Virus record (IMG/VR): IMGVR_UViG_3300044530_001005
Coordinates: 1-37,410 of that record
Reading direction: 5' to 3' (one strand)
DNA from: a virus
Length of the DNA: 37,410 bases
Below the pieces are notes generated by a model. That model made no database searches. It was not told where the DNA came from and saw only the letters and a program-made list of their open reading frames with translations. Positions within the stretch are counted from its first letter, which is position 1. Every line of letters begins with the position of its first letter. Of this stretch, positions 16,050 through 24,980 are shown in pieces. The translations under genes and the position numbers were made by a program.

Positions 16050-17744
16050 ATGGCAACTATAATTAAAATTAAAACGTCCAGTGGCCTAGGTACGCCCGCT
16101 ACAGCCAAAATCGGAGAGCTTTCATATTCATACGCTACAGGTGCTTATAACACATTAGGAGACAAACTCTTTATTGGTGTTGGGCCAGTTGACGGTAACG
16201 GAGATGCCTCATCACAGGTTGTAATTGGCGGTAAGTATTTTACAGCAGCTTTAGATCATCAACCAGGAGTTTTAACTGCTAGTTCAGCTATTATCGTTGA
16301 TGCAAATAAAGCAGTAGATGAAATTATTGTAGGAAATAGTACAACAGTTGGCGGCGGAATTAAATTAAATGAAGGTACTAATAACGGTACTGATAATATT
16401 ATAATTAAAGCTCCGAATACTTTAGCTGCAAGTTACACATTAACTTTACCACCAGATGATGGAACAATTGGCCAGTTTTTAAAGACAGACGGTTCTGGTG
16501 TTTTATCTTTTGCAACTGTTACTACAGATTTTACAATTGTCGGCGATACAGGCTCAGACAATTTTGTTACAGGAGAAACTTTAGACTTTGAAGGTAATTC
16601 ACAAGTTGTAACTGCCGTTTCAAATAATAAAGTATCTTTTTCAATTGCTAATAGTTCAATTGGCACAACACAGTTAACAGATGCTGGTGTTACAAACGTA
16701 AAATTAGCAAATTCTACAATCACATTAGGAAGTTCAACATTAACTTTAGGTTCAACAACAACTGATATTGCAGGTATTACATCTTTAGTAGTAGATGACA
16801 TTACAATTAATGGCCAAACAATCTCAACAACGGCTTCAAATAAAAATATTGAATTATCTCCTCACTCAACAGGAACAGTTACAGTTCCTTCAGGATATAA
16901 AGACAGAGCAGGATTTACAGATAACTCTTTAGCAAACAAAGCATACGTAGATTCAGTATCACAAGGTTTAGATGTTAAAAATTCTGTTGAAGCAGCTACA
17001 ACTACAAATTTATCAGCAACGTATTCAAACGGCACCGCAGGCGTAGGCGCTACATTAACTTTTGGTTCTGCTGTTACAACTTTAGATGGATACACACTTG
17101 TTAATGGTGATAGAATTTTAGTTAAAGACCAAACAAATGCTTTTGAAAATGGTATCTATACAAGAACATCATCTACAGTTTTCACAAGAGCCATTGATGC
17201 CGATACTTCAAGCGATTTATCTGGCGGAGTATTTGTATTCGTAGAACAAGGTACAGCAAATGGTGATAACGGTTATGTATTTACACACAACGGTGCACCA
17301 ACAATAGGCACAACAAATTTACCTGTTTCTCAATTTTCTGGTGCAGGACAAATTACAGCAGGTGCTGCTTTAACAAAATCAGGCAATCAATTAGACGTAG
17401 CTGTAGATAATAGTTCAATAGAAATTACTACTGATGCTTTAAATGTAAAAGCTTTAGGTATTACAAATGCTATGTTAGCAGGTTCTATTACAAGAAGCAA
17501 ACTTGCAAATCCATTTATAAGATTAGCGGATGAATCTTCTACATTAGGACAAGTTTTCTTAGAAGATACTTTAGAATTTTTAGCAGGCGAAGGAATTAAC
17601 ACAACAGTATCACAAAATAGAATAACAATATCAGGAGAATTAGCAACTTCAGCAAACGCAGGTGTTGCCTTTTTCCCTACTGCAAACTTTTTAGTTACAA
17701 GTGGTTCAGTAGCAATAACAACAATAGACGGAGGAACATATTAA
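16050..17744 (+). CDS. Tail fibre-like virion structural protein
   Basis: A 564-residue Thr/Ser/Asn/Ala-rich protein. Residues 1-40 (GTPATAKIGELSYSYATG, KLFIG) match the 'P..L..GElAys...g.lfiG' N-terminal module of phage fibres. Residues 120-160 have a 'ytLtLPp.dGt.gqfLktdGsG.LsF' segment. Residues about 300-430 form another common module (YTLVNGDRILVKDQTNAFENGIY). Residues 440-500 contain the 'alt.sgn.LdV.vd..sI...' repeats. This mosaic architecture is typical of trimeric tail fibres in marine T4-like phages. The small membrane-protein gene starts within its stop codon. Confidence 0.8.
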   Translation: MATIIKIKTSSGLGTPATAKIGELSYSYATGAYNTLGDKLFIGVGPVDGNGDASSQVVIGGKYFTAALDHQPGVLTASSAIIVDANKAVDEIIVGNSTTVGGGIKLNEGTNNGTDNIIIKAPNTLAASYTLTLPPDDGTIGQFLKTDGSGVLSFATVTTDFTIVGDTGSDNFVTGETLDFEGNSQVVTAVSNNKVSFSIANSSIGTTQLTDAGVTNVKLANSTITLGSSTLTLGSTTTDIAGITSLVVDDITINGQTISTTASNKNIELSPHSTGTVTVPSGYKDRAGFTDNSLANKAYVDSVSQGLDVKNSVEAATTTNLSATYSNGTAGVGATLTFGSAVTTLDGYTLVNGDRILVKDQTNAFENGIYTRTSSTVFTRAIDADTSSDLSGGVFVFVEQGTANGDNGYVFTHNGAPTIGTTNLPVSQFSGAGQITAGAALTKSGNQLDVAVDNSSIEITTDALNVKALGITNAMLAGSITRSKLANPFIRLADESSTLGQVFLEDTLEFLAGEGINTTVSQNRITISGELATSANAGVAFFPTANFLVTSGSVAITTIDGGTY

Positions 17745-17884
17745 TGGCATTTTTAGCTTGGCACATAATCGCAATACTTACAGTTATGGCCGGATCATTT
17801 TTGATTGGTTACAGTTTAGGCAAAAAAGAAGATAGAAGAAATTACAATTATATTGATAGATTAAAAGATATATTTAAAAAATAA
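17744..17884 (+). CDS. 46-residue single-pass membrane protein
   Basis: A short gene starting at the ATG inside the previous stop (TAATG). It encodes 46 residues: a hydrophobic segment at about residues 3-24 (FLAWHIIAILTVMAGSFLIG), then a short, highly charged tail (KKEDRRNYNYIDRLKDIFKK). This is a type-I-like or N-out single transmembrane topology with a basic cytoplasmic tail. The start coupling, the good length and the stop seven bases before the next start support a real gene. A small holin, anti-holin or spanin-like membrane factor is possible, but there is no specific signature. Confidence 0.6.
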   Translation: MAFLAWHIIAILTVMAGSFLIGYSLGKKEDRRNYNYIDRLKDIFKK

Positions 17885-17890
17885 TTTATT

Positions 17891-18271
17891 ATGCCAACTG
17901 TATTTAAACCAAAACGCTCAGAAGTAGCAGCCGCAATACCTACATCAGGTCAATTAGAAGCCGGCGAAATAGCAATAAATATAACTGACGGTAAATTTTA
18001 TACTAAAACTACAGCTGGTGTAGTAAAAGAAGTTGGTGGTGCAGGTTCAGTTACACTTCAAGGAGCTACAAACAGTGGTAACACAACAACAAACGATATT
18101 GTATTAAACGGATCAAATTTAGTTTTTGAAGGTAGTATTGAAAACGCTTTTGAAACAATTTTAACAGTGGTTGAACCTACAGGCGATAGAACAATAACTT
18201 TGCCAAATCAAAACGGAACAGTGGCAATGGTTGATGATGCATTAGCCTTATCAATTGTTTTCGGAGGATAA
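17891..18271 (+). CDS. Small tail fibre-like structural protein
   Basis: A 126-residue protein. Residues 1-48 (FKPKRSEVAAAIPTSGQLEA, GEIAINITDGKFYTK) match the N-terminal 'P....L..GEiAiN..dgk.y.k' module of phage fibres and major tropism determinants. Residues 78-118 carry the FEGS..AFET..TVV.PT.DRTIT.PN..GT module shared with the protein at 224. It is unusually short, as if reduced to an attachment module plus this shared module. It is preceded by the small membrane protein gene. Confidence 0.7.
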   Translation: MPTVFKPKRSEVAAAIPTSGQLEAGEIAINITDGKFYTKTTAGVVKEVGGAGSVTLQGATNSGNTTTNDIVLNGSNLVFEGSIENAFETILTVVEPTGDRTITLPNQNGTVAMVDDALALSIVFGG

Positions 18272-18279
18272 ATTAAAAA

Positions 18280-18627
18280 ATGGCAAGTACATTTAAAAAT
18301 GCAGGTATGACAGTTATCACTTCTGATAATGCAAGTGCTAATTTATACACTTGTCCATCTGCTACAACGGCCGTTATTCACGCATTATACATCTCAAATA
18401 AGAGTTCTACAAACGTGGCCAACGTAGATGTAAAAGTTACTACAGATGGTGGTACAACTTTTTATCATATAGGAAAATCTCTACAAATTCCTGTAGAAAA
18501 TACTTTAGTAATGGACAAACCAATAAATTTAGAAGCTAACGATAAAATTAGATTGGTAGCAGCTGTCAATGATGATTCATCTTCACCTGATGTTGAAGCA
18601 TATGCTAGTATATTGGAGATTACTTAA
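18280..18627 (+). CDS. Small virion structural protein
   Basis: A 115-residue beta-rich protein preceded by a good GGAGG site. The segments 'TAVIHALYISNKSSTNVANV' and 'KLEANDKIRLVAA'-like (actual INLEANDKIRLVAA) match a small jelly-roll type surface protein that recurs in marine phages ('.tvih.l.i.N......V.v.v.d......i.....ip....l.l....l...D.I...as'). The downstream gene starts within its stop codon (TAATG). Probably a virion surface or fibre-attachment component. Confidence 0.7.
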   Translation: MASTFKNAGMTVITSDNASANLYTCPSATTAVIHALYISNKSSTNVANVDVKVTTDGGTTFYHIGKSLQIPVENTLVMDKPINLEANDKIRLVAAVNDDSSSPDVEAYASILEIT

Positions 18628-19247
18628 TGGCTAAATTAGGATACGTAGTACCAGAAACTTCATCACAAACAACGGAAACGTTTCACGCTTTAAGACGTAC
18701 AAGTGAAGGATTATTATACTACACAAAAATTAATAAAGATGAAAATGTTTCAATAGATTTTGAAGCTGGTAATCCTACAGATAAAAATGGTGGAAGACAA
18801 TTACCAACAGATGAAAATTATGTAGTAGATACAATTAAACTTCAAGCTGGCGCAACAGAAATTTATACAGGTGATGGTGCAACAACAACAGTTACTCTAT
18901 CAAATCCTGTATTAGATGGTTCAAGATTAGCGGTATTCATTGATGGTGGACTTCAACAATTAGATGCTACTTATTCTTATGCTACGCCTGTTGTTTCTTT
19001 TAAAGTTGCACCTAAAAGTGGTGCTCAGATTGCCATTGGTAAAATAGATAAAACAACACAAGCAAATCCATCAGATTTTTATTACCAATATGTCTTTGAA
19101 GATGGTGAAGCCACGTATTTTATAGACAGTGATGGTTATTTTGTAAAAAGAGAGAATTTTGTAAAATCTCTAACAAGTATAGCAAGTGATGATTTTAGTA
19201 CTTTTGAGAGTACACAAGCAGTAAATTCAACAAGTTGGAGAAGCTAA
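18627..19247 (+). CDS. Virion structural protein
   Basis: A 206-residue protein. Residues 1-35 (YVVPETSSQTTETFHALRRT, SEGLLYYTKI) and 90-150 (IYTGDGATTTVTLSNPVLDG, RLAVFIDGGLQQL) are typical of tail fibre or virion proteins. The latter resembles the 'f.Gdg.tt.ftl..p......v.V.vdGv.q' module of fibre proteins. It ends with an acidic, aromatic tail (DSDGYFVKRENFVKSL). It overlaps the previous stop (TAATG). It probably belongs to the same fibre assembly as its neighbours. Confidence 0.68.
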   Translation: MAKLGYVVPETSSQTTETFHALRRTSEGLLYYTKINKDENVSIDFEAGNPTDKNGGRQLPTDENYVVDTIKLQAGATEIYTGDGATTTVTLSNPVLDGSRLAVFIDGGLQQLDATYSYATPVVSFKVAPKSGAQIAIGKIDKTTQANPSDFYYQYVFEDGEATYFIDSDGYFVKRENFVKSLTSIASDDFSTFESTQAVNSTSWRS

Positions 19248-19259
19248 AGTTAAAATGAT

Positions 19260-19267
19260 TATAAATA
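19260..19267 (+). promoter_or_regulatory. T4-type late promoter core TATAAATA
   Basis: An exact core 23 bases upstream of the ATG of the 1232-residue tail fibre gene, with an AAGG element in between. Confidence 0.7.
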
Positions 19268-19290
19268 GTAGAATAAAATAAGGTTCATCA

Positions 19291-22200
19291 ATGGCAGATT
19301 TTAAACTAGGTAGAATTAAATTTAAATGGAGAGGTGACTGGTCAACCTCTACAGGTTTTCTTATTGATGACGTAGTAAAATACGGTGGTAATACTTACGT
19401 CTGTATTGTTAACCATACTTCTCAATCTACAAGTCCAGGATTTTATACAGATTTAACGGCTGCTAAATGGTCACTACAAGCTGAATCTCTTTTCTTTAAA
19501 GGCACATATGCTGCCTCTACACATTACAAATTAAATGACGTAGTAAAATATGGTGCTAGACAATACCGTTGTACAACTCAACACACATCAGCTGCGACTG
19601 TAGGTGGTGTAGCAATATTAAACGCAGCTAATTTTGAATTATATATTGATGCCACAGATTATAAAGGCACATATACTACAAGCACTTATTACAAAGTAAA
19701 TGATGTAGTTAAATACGGTGGCAGTTTATATATTTGTACTACTGCTCATACTTCATCAGCAGGTGCTTCATCTTTTAATGAAAGTAATTTTAGTGCTTAC
19801 ACAGAAGGTTTACAATTTGAAGATTCTTGGAGTTCAGCAACTGCTTATCAAAAAGGCGATATAGTAACTTATGGTGGATATGCTTACGTTGCTTCTTTAG
19901 AAATTCCTTCTGGTTCAGCTGCACCTGTTGCTTCATCTCTTGATTGGGATTTAATTGTTCCAGGATTTAAAGCTCAAGGAGATTGGATTTCAGGTAATCA
20001 ATACACATATAAAACAGGAGATACTGTTAAATTTGGTGGATATGCATACGTTTGCATAGTAGATACCTTTAATGATGGTTCTACTAATGTTACACCTATA
20101 AACACGTCTTTTTGGACAAAAGTAGTAGAAGGATTTACTTGGAAAGGAACATACAGTGCAATTACAACTTATTTTAAAGGCGATACTGTTGAATATAATT
20201 CCAGTTCTTATGTCGCAATCGCTCATACTATTTTAAACGTAACGCCAGGAACAGATGTAACAAAGTGGCAATTAATTGCCGCAGGTGATAGTAATGCAGT
20301 TGTTACAACACGTGGAGATATTTCATATAGAAATGCTTCCGCTCCTGCAAGATTACCAATTGGTGTTGTCGGTTCAGTTTTAACTTCAAATGGTTTAGAA
20401 CCAGTTTGGTCTAACGCAGGAAGTAGAGGAAGTTTATTCGTTGCAAATAACGGAGATGACACAAATCCAGGAACTTCTTTATTACCATTTAAAACAATTG
20501 AGTACGCTTTATCACAAGCGTCAAAAGGTGACGTAGTTACAATTACAGGCATAACAGGCGGTACAGGTGGTATTTCAGGAACTTATTCAGTAACCGCTAC
20601 AGGAGGAACTGGTACAGGATTTGCAGGACGAATTGTTGTTGACAGTTCAACAGTAACCGCAACTTTAACAATTACAAACGGCGGTAAAAATTATACTGCT
20701 GGTGATACTTTAACTATTTCTAATGCTCAATTAGGTGGCACACCTGCTACTAATATGACATTTACTGTTGAGTCGGTTTCAGTAGGAGATATTATAAATG
20801 TTGCTGGAGGAGTTTATAGAGAACAAATGCCTTTAGTAATTCCTGCCGGTGTTACTCTAAAAGGAGAAAGTTTAAGAACAACAGAATTAAGACCTGCTAC
20901 AGGCAGTTCATCTACAATTGCTACAGTGACAAGAACATCAGGTGGAATTGGTGGAACACCAGGTACTTACCTTTATAAACACCAATCATCAACATCAGGT
21001 AGTGGACAAGGAGCTTGTATCACAGTTGTAAAAGATGGTTCATCCGTTCCTACAATTACAGTTGTACACGGCGGTTATAATTATGCAGTGTCCGACACTA
21101 TCACAATTCTAGGATTTTCATTAGGTGGTGGTTCAGATTTAGTTTTAACGGTTACGGCTTTAGAAAACAATAATGCTGCTTATTGTTTCTTATGTAATGA
21201 CACAAACAATATAAGATGGTTTACGTTTAGAGGATTTACAGGTATTGCAACACATACTGGTTTAGGTGCTGTTATTACATCTTTAGACCCAGAAGGAAAC
21301 ATTGCATCTCAATCACCTTATATACAAGATTGTACAGTAGTATCAAATAACGCTTGTGGTATTAAAATAGACGGATTTTTACACACATCAGCAACAAGTA
21401 ATAAATCAATTCTAGCAAATGACTTTACACAAATTAACTCAGACGGTATAGGAGTTTGGGCATTAAACGGAGGCCGAGGTGAAATGGTTTCCGTGTTCAC
21501 TTATTATTGTGATAAATCTTTTTATGCAACAGGCGGTGGATTTATACGAGGATTAAATTGTTCTTCTGCTTACGGAGAAGAAGCTCTAGTTGCTGAAGGA
21601 GAACTATCACAAAATACGTTAGCACCAATTTTTGAAACTCCTGTAAGAACAAGATCAAGAGGTAGAACAATTAAATATAATGCAACTACTTTTTCAGGTG
21701 GAAATACGCCAGCTTCTTTTGTAATAGGTCAAACTATAGTTGGTAATACTTCAGGTGCTACAGGTACAATTTTTAGAATAAATTTAACAGGAGAAAGATT
21801 ACATTTAGATCCTGCTACAGGAGCCTTTACACAAGGTGAAACGATTACAGTTACAACAACAAGTGGCACATTTACAGTACAGATACCAAACACAGCTGCA
21901 GGTATTTCAGGCAACGGTGCAAAACAAGCAGGATTTTTCGTAGAAGTAGAATCAACTGACGGCACTTTAACTCCTTCAGGTGTAATTAAAATTGGAGATA
22001 ACGTAAAGATAGGAAATAATCCTAATTACTTTATTGTAAACGGTGTTACAAATGAAGATGCTGCTACACAAACAGTTCAAGTTCGTTTAGTATCAGAAGT
22101 TTCAACACTAGACGCTTATCCAGATAATACAGCAGTTGTATTTTCACGTAAATATTCTGCATTAAGATTTACAGGACACGATTTTTTAGATATAGGTACA

Positions 22201-22989
22201 GGAGATTTTGTCACAACAAATTATCCAGGTACTCCTTCTCAACCGGCCGACCAAGCAGACGAAGTTGAGTTTAGTGACGGAGGCCGAGTTTATTGGACTT
22301 CTACAGACCAAGGTGGAGATTTTAGAGTTGGAGATTTATTCCGTATTCAACAGGCAACTGGTATTGCAACTTTAAATGCTGACGCTTTTGACCTTTCAGG
22401 ATTAACAGAATTACAATTAGGAACTATTGGTGCTCAGTTAGGTGCCACAATTAACGAGTTTTCTACAGACCAAGAAATGTTAGGAGATTCTAATACGGCC
22501 GTTCCTACAGAAAATGCTGTAGTAGGTTATACACAAAGAGATAATATGGGCACTGGACATTTAGTGCCGCCTACAGGAACAACAGCTGAAAGACCAACAG
22601 GCGCAGAATTATTTACTGGAGGTATTAGATATAATTCTTCGTTAGTAACTTGGGAAGGTTATAATGGTACACAATGGACTGGATTGGGAGGTGGTAACCC
22701 TTGGCAATCAACATCATCAAGTATTACAATTGCTGCTAACGACAGATACTTTGTAAACACTTCAAGTGCTGCTGTAACAATTACTTTACCAGCTTCACCA
22801 CAGGCAGGAGACCAGGTAAGTTTAATAGATTTAGCGGGTACTTTTGATACAAACAATTGTACTGTTGCAAGAAATGGTAATAAAATAATGGGATTAACAG
22901 AAAATTTAGTGTTATCTATAGAAGATGCTGGAATTACACTTGTATATTCAGGTGCAACATATGGATGGAAATTAGCAAATAATATTTAA
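19291..22989 (+). CDS. Large tail fibre with CBM-like repeats and beta-helix
   Basis: A 1232-residue protein. Residues about 10-325 contain six repeats of the type 'W.g.ws..t.Y..gDvVkYgg..Y.c...hts', like the chitin-binding CBM5/12 fold. At residues 375-400 a segment LFVANNGDDTNPGTSLLPFK followed by TIEYAL matches the DUF1565-type entry of a right-handed beta-helix, and a later V.GGVYREQMPLVIPAGVTL continues it. Two inserted 'GG..Y..gD.lti' modules interrupt this region. Residues about 1095-1135 (TGTTAERPTG... IRYNSS... WEGYNGTQW) match a module also present in the next protein. The C-terminus is a beta domain common in phage fibres. Predicted to bind host surface glycans. Confidence 0.85.
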   Translation: MADFKLGRIKFKWRGDWSTSTGFLIDDVVKYGGNTYVCIVNHTSQSTSPGFYTDLTAAKWSLQAESLFFKGTYAASTHYKLNDVVKYGARQYRCTTQHTSAATVGGVAILNAANFELYIDATDYKGTYTTSTYYKVNDVVKYGGSLYICTTAHTSSAGASSFNESNFSAYTEGLQFEDSWSSATAYQKGDIVTYGGYAYVASLEIPSGSAAPVASSLDWDLIVPGFKAQGDWISGNQYTYKTGDTVKFGGYAYVCIVDTFNDGSTNVTPINTSFWTKVVEGFTWKGTYSAITTYFKGDTVEYNSSSYVAIAHTILNVTPGTDVTKWQLIAAGDSNAVVTTRGDISYRNASAPARLPIGVVGSVLTSNGLEPVWSNAGSRGSLFVANNGDDTNPGTSLLPFKTIEYALSQASKGDVVTITGITGGTGGISGTYSVTATGGTGTGFAGRIVVDSSTVTATLTITNGGKNYTAGDTLTISNAQLGGTPATNMTFTVESVSVGDIINVAGGVYREQMPLVIPAGVTLKGESLRTTELRPATGSSSTIATVTRTSGGIGGTPGTYLYKHQSSTSGSGQGACITVVKDGSSVPTITVVHGGYNYAVSDTITILGFSLGGGSDLVLTVTALENNNAAYCFLCNDTNNIRWFTFRGFTGIATHTGLGAVITSLDPEGNIASQSPYIQDCTVVSNNACGIKIDGFLHTSATSNKSILANDFTQINSDGIGVWALNGGRGEMVSVFTYYCDKSFYATGGGFIRGLNCSSAYGEEALVAEGELSQNTLAPIFETPVRTRSRGRTIKYNATTFSGGNTPASFVIGQTIVGNTSGATGTIFRINLTGERLHLDPATGAFTQGETITVTTTSGTFTVQIPNTAAGISGNGAKQAGFFVEVESTDGTLTPSGVIKIGDNVKIGNNPNYFIVNGVTNEDAATQTVQVRLVSEVSTLDAYPDNTAVVFSRKYSALRFTGHDFLDIGTGDFVTTNYPGTPSQPADQADEVEFSDGGRVYWTSTDQGGDFRVGDLFRIQQATGIATLNADAFDLSGLTELQLGTIGAQLGATINEFSTDQEMLGDSNTAVPTENAVVGYTQRDNMGTGHLVPPTGTTAERPTGAELFTGGIRYNSSLVTWEGYNGTQWTGLGGGNPWQSTSSSITIAANDRYFVNTSSAAVTITLPASPQAGDQVSLIDLAGTFDTNNCTVARNGNKIMGLTENLVLSIEDAGITLVYSGATYGWKLANNI
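19324..20270 (+). repeat. Six tandem CBM5/12-like protein repeats
   Basis: Six copies of a repeat of about 50-55 residues begin near 19324, 19495, 19660, 19816, 19969 and 20137. Each has a Trp or Tyr-containing start (GDW/GTY/DSW), a 'Y..gD.V.Y/Kygg' centre and a 'Y.c' strand. The DNA copies have diverged, so this is an old protein-level repeat rather than a recent DNA duplication. Confidence 0.75.
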
Positions 22990-22997
22990 TATAAATA
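22990..22997 (+). promoter_or_regulatory. T4-type late promoter core TATAAATA
   Basis: An exact core 17 bases before the ATG at 23015, with a GAGAGA ribosome binding site between them. Confidence 0.65.
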
Positions 22998-23014
22998 AAA
23001 GAGAGAATTAAACT

Positions 23015-24655
23015 ATGGCAGATTTAAGAGATTTTACAGGAAAAAACCGAAAATTCACTGGTACTATTGGTGAAAAAATATCGCCAGGCACAACAGCTGA
23101 AAGAGATACTTCTTTTGGTGGCGGTACTTTAAGATTTAATTCATCTACAGCTTTAATGGAATATTACACAGGTACAGAATGGAAATCAATTGATGCTCCA
23201 CCAACAATTACTTTTGTCACAGTTGATGGTGGTGCTGATACAACTTCTGGACAAGTTAATAACGAATCATCAGGAAATGTCACAATTCAGGTAAAAGGCA
23301 GTTTGTTTGATACAATCGGTGGAAACGTTACATTCATAGGAACAAGTGAAACTTTAACGCCGGCTACTCAAACAAGAAATAATAGTGGTTTATTTACTTG
23401 CGTACTTCCCGCTTCTTCTTTTGATGATGCGAATAGTCCTTATACAGTTAAAGTAACAAATGGTTCAGGTCTCTCGGCTGAGCTTATAGCTGGTATTTCT
23501 GCTGACCAATCTGCTCCTGCTTTTATAACTTCGGCCGGTTCATTAGGTACTATAGGTGATGCTGCTCGTTCTTCTTATACATTATCAAGTGCAGCTGCAA
23601 CAGACGCCGACGGCGACACAATTACATATTCGATTTCATCCGGTTCTTTACCAGCAGGATTATCTTTAAACTCATCTACAGCTGCAATTACAGGTACAGC
23701 AACAGAAGTAGTTTCAAACACAACATCAACATTTACAGTTTCAGCTTCAACAGCAGCATCTACATCTACAAGACAATTCACTATTACAGTAAATGCTCCA
23801 GTAGTTACTTCATACACTTCAACAGGAGCTTTTACATTTACCGTACCATCAGGAATAACGGCCGTATCGGCACTTCTTGTTGCTGGTGGTGGAGGTGCTG
23901 CTTGGATAGGAGGCGGTGGTGGTGGCGGTGGTGTAGTTACACACACTTCATTTCCCGTAACTCCTGGCGGTACAGTTCCAGGCTCAGTGGGAACAGGAGG
24001 ACCAGCTGCTCCTGGAGGTGGTTATGCTAGTCAAAGTCCTTGGGATGGAAGAGGTGGTGATACTACATTTGGTACATTAACAGCAAAAGGTGGAGGTTCA
24101 ACATCAGGATGGATCTTTCAACCTAGTGGACCTACTTGGCCAAACAGTCCTGGTGGTTCAGGAGGTGGAGGCACAGGTTCTAATTTAGGAGGATTAGCCA
24201 CACAACCTAGTACTTCAAATCCTGGAGCTACAAATTACGGTTTTCCAGGTGCTATGGGAGGTTGTAACCCCGGAGGAAATAATGGCACCACGGGTGCTGG
24301 ACAACATTCAGGAGGCGGAGGCGGAGGAGCTGGAGCAGCAGGCGGCCATCCAACACAAAATGGTCCAGGAAACACGAGATCCAATCAACAAGCAGGTAGA
24401 TTTGGAGGAAATGGCCTGACAAGCACAATTTCTGGCTCTTCATTAGTTTATGGAGGAGGTGGTGCTGGTTCATCACACGGTGGTGGATATAATATAGGAC
24501 CTGTCCCAGGAGGAACTGGCGGGGGTGGTGCATCTAATTCTGGTACATCAGGTACACCTGGAACAAATAATAGGGGCGGCGGTGGAGGCGGCGGACATTA
24601 TCCTGATAATAATGGTGGTAGTGGCGGCTCTGGTATAGTTATTATAAGGTATTAA
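23015..24655 (+). CDS. Polyglycine-type tail adhesin with Ig-like domain
   Basis: A 546-residue protein. Residues 24-60 (SPGTTAERDTSFGGGTLRFN, then YYTGTEWKSI) repeat a module of the preceding fibre. Residues 175-260 carry a putative-Ig (He_PIG) domain (DADGDTITYSISSGSLPAGL, SLNSSTAAITGTA). From about residue 290 the chain is extremely Gly-rich with many GGGG runs and ends GGSGGSGIVIIRY, a hallmark of marine phage glycine-rich adhesins. It is comparable in kind to the polyglycine-II receptor-binding domain of T-even gp38-like adhesins (analogy, not homology shown). It is likely the receptor-binding tip. Confidence 0.75.
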   Translation: MADLRDFTGKNRKFTGTIGEKISPGTTAERDTSFGGGTLRFNSSTALMEYYTGTEWKSIDAPPTITFVTVDGGADTTSGQVNNESSGNVTIQVKGSLFDTIGGNVTFIGTSETLTPATQTRNNSGLFTCVLPASSFDDANSPYTVKVTNGSGLSAELIAGISADQSAPAFITSAGSLGTIGDAARSSYTLSSAAATDADGDTITYSISSGSLPAGLSLNSSTAAITGTATEVVSNTTSTFTVSASTAASTSTRQFTITVNAPVVTSYTSTGAFTFTVPSGITAVSALLVAGGGGAAWIGGGGGGGGVVTHTSFPVTPGGTVPGSVGTGGPAAPGGGYASQSPWDGRGGDTTFGTLTAKGGGSTSGWIFQPSGPTWPNSPGGSGGGGTGSNLGGLATQPSTSNPGATNYGFPGAMGGCNPGGNNGTTGAGQHSGGGGGGAGAAGGHPTQNGPGNTRSNQQAGRFGGNGLTSTISGSSLVYGGGGAGSSHGGGYNIGPVPGGTGGGGASNSGTSGTPGTNNRGGGGGGGHYPDNNGGSGGSGIVIIRY

Positions 24656-24660
24656 AAAAT

Positions 24661-24957
24661 ATGGCAAAATCTTTTTCAATAGTTCGTCCTCGTAATAAGG
24701 TAACAAACGAATTGTCTATAAGTACACAAATAAACGTGTATGAATTTGATGCGTTGTTAGTAACTGTAGGATTTCCTACTAAGATAAGTTATAATGATAG
24801 TAATAGAGAGGAAATGATTAATATTATTGAAAAAACAATTGAGGAACATTATTTTTGGAAAGAAAAAGAAATGGTTGGTAAACATAGACTAACTGATGAG
24901 GAAAAACAAAAATTAAATACTGTCATAGGGTCATTTAATTTTTCCAATTGTATATAA
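24661..24957 (+). CDS. Hypothetical protein
   Basis: A 98-residue protein beginning MAKSFSIVRPRNKVTNELSI, five bases after the adhesin stop. It has a beta-like N-terminal half and a helical, charged C-terminal half (EEMINIIEKTIEEHYFWKEK). No known family is recognised. Its stop overlaps a late-promoter core for the next gene. Possibly a chaperone for the preceding adhesin, judging only from position. Confidence 0.55.
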   Translation: MAKSFSIVRPRNKVTNELSISTQINVYEFDALLVTVGFPTKISYNDSNREEMINIIEKTIEEHYFWKEKEMVGKHRLTDEEKQKLNTVIGSFNFSNCI

Positions 24958-24960
24958 ATA
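24953..24960 (+). promoter_or_regulatory. T4-type late promoter core TATAAATA
   Basis: An exact core overlapping the stop codon of the preceding gene, 20 bases before the ATG at 24981. An AAAAAGG element lies in between. Confidence 0.65.
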
Positions 24961-24980
24961 TAACGTTAAAAAGGTAAATT

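Noticed and set aside
16433-17602. Several minus-strand open frames inside the 564-residue fibre gene
   Set aside because: Biased composition opposite a clearly recognisable fibre gene; no promoter or ribosome binding site.
23575-23946. Minus-strand Pro-rich open frame
   Set aside because: A shadow of the Gly-rich and Ig-like plus-strand adhesin; the poly-Pro run is the complement of the Gly codons.
23880-24650. Repeated GGAGGTGGT-like tracts resembling direct repeats or a CRISPR-like array
   Set aside because: They are irregular in spacing and come from glycine codons in a coding frame; no spacers or conserved repeat unit exist.
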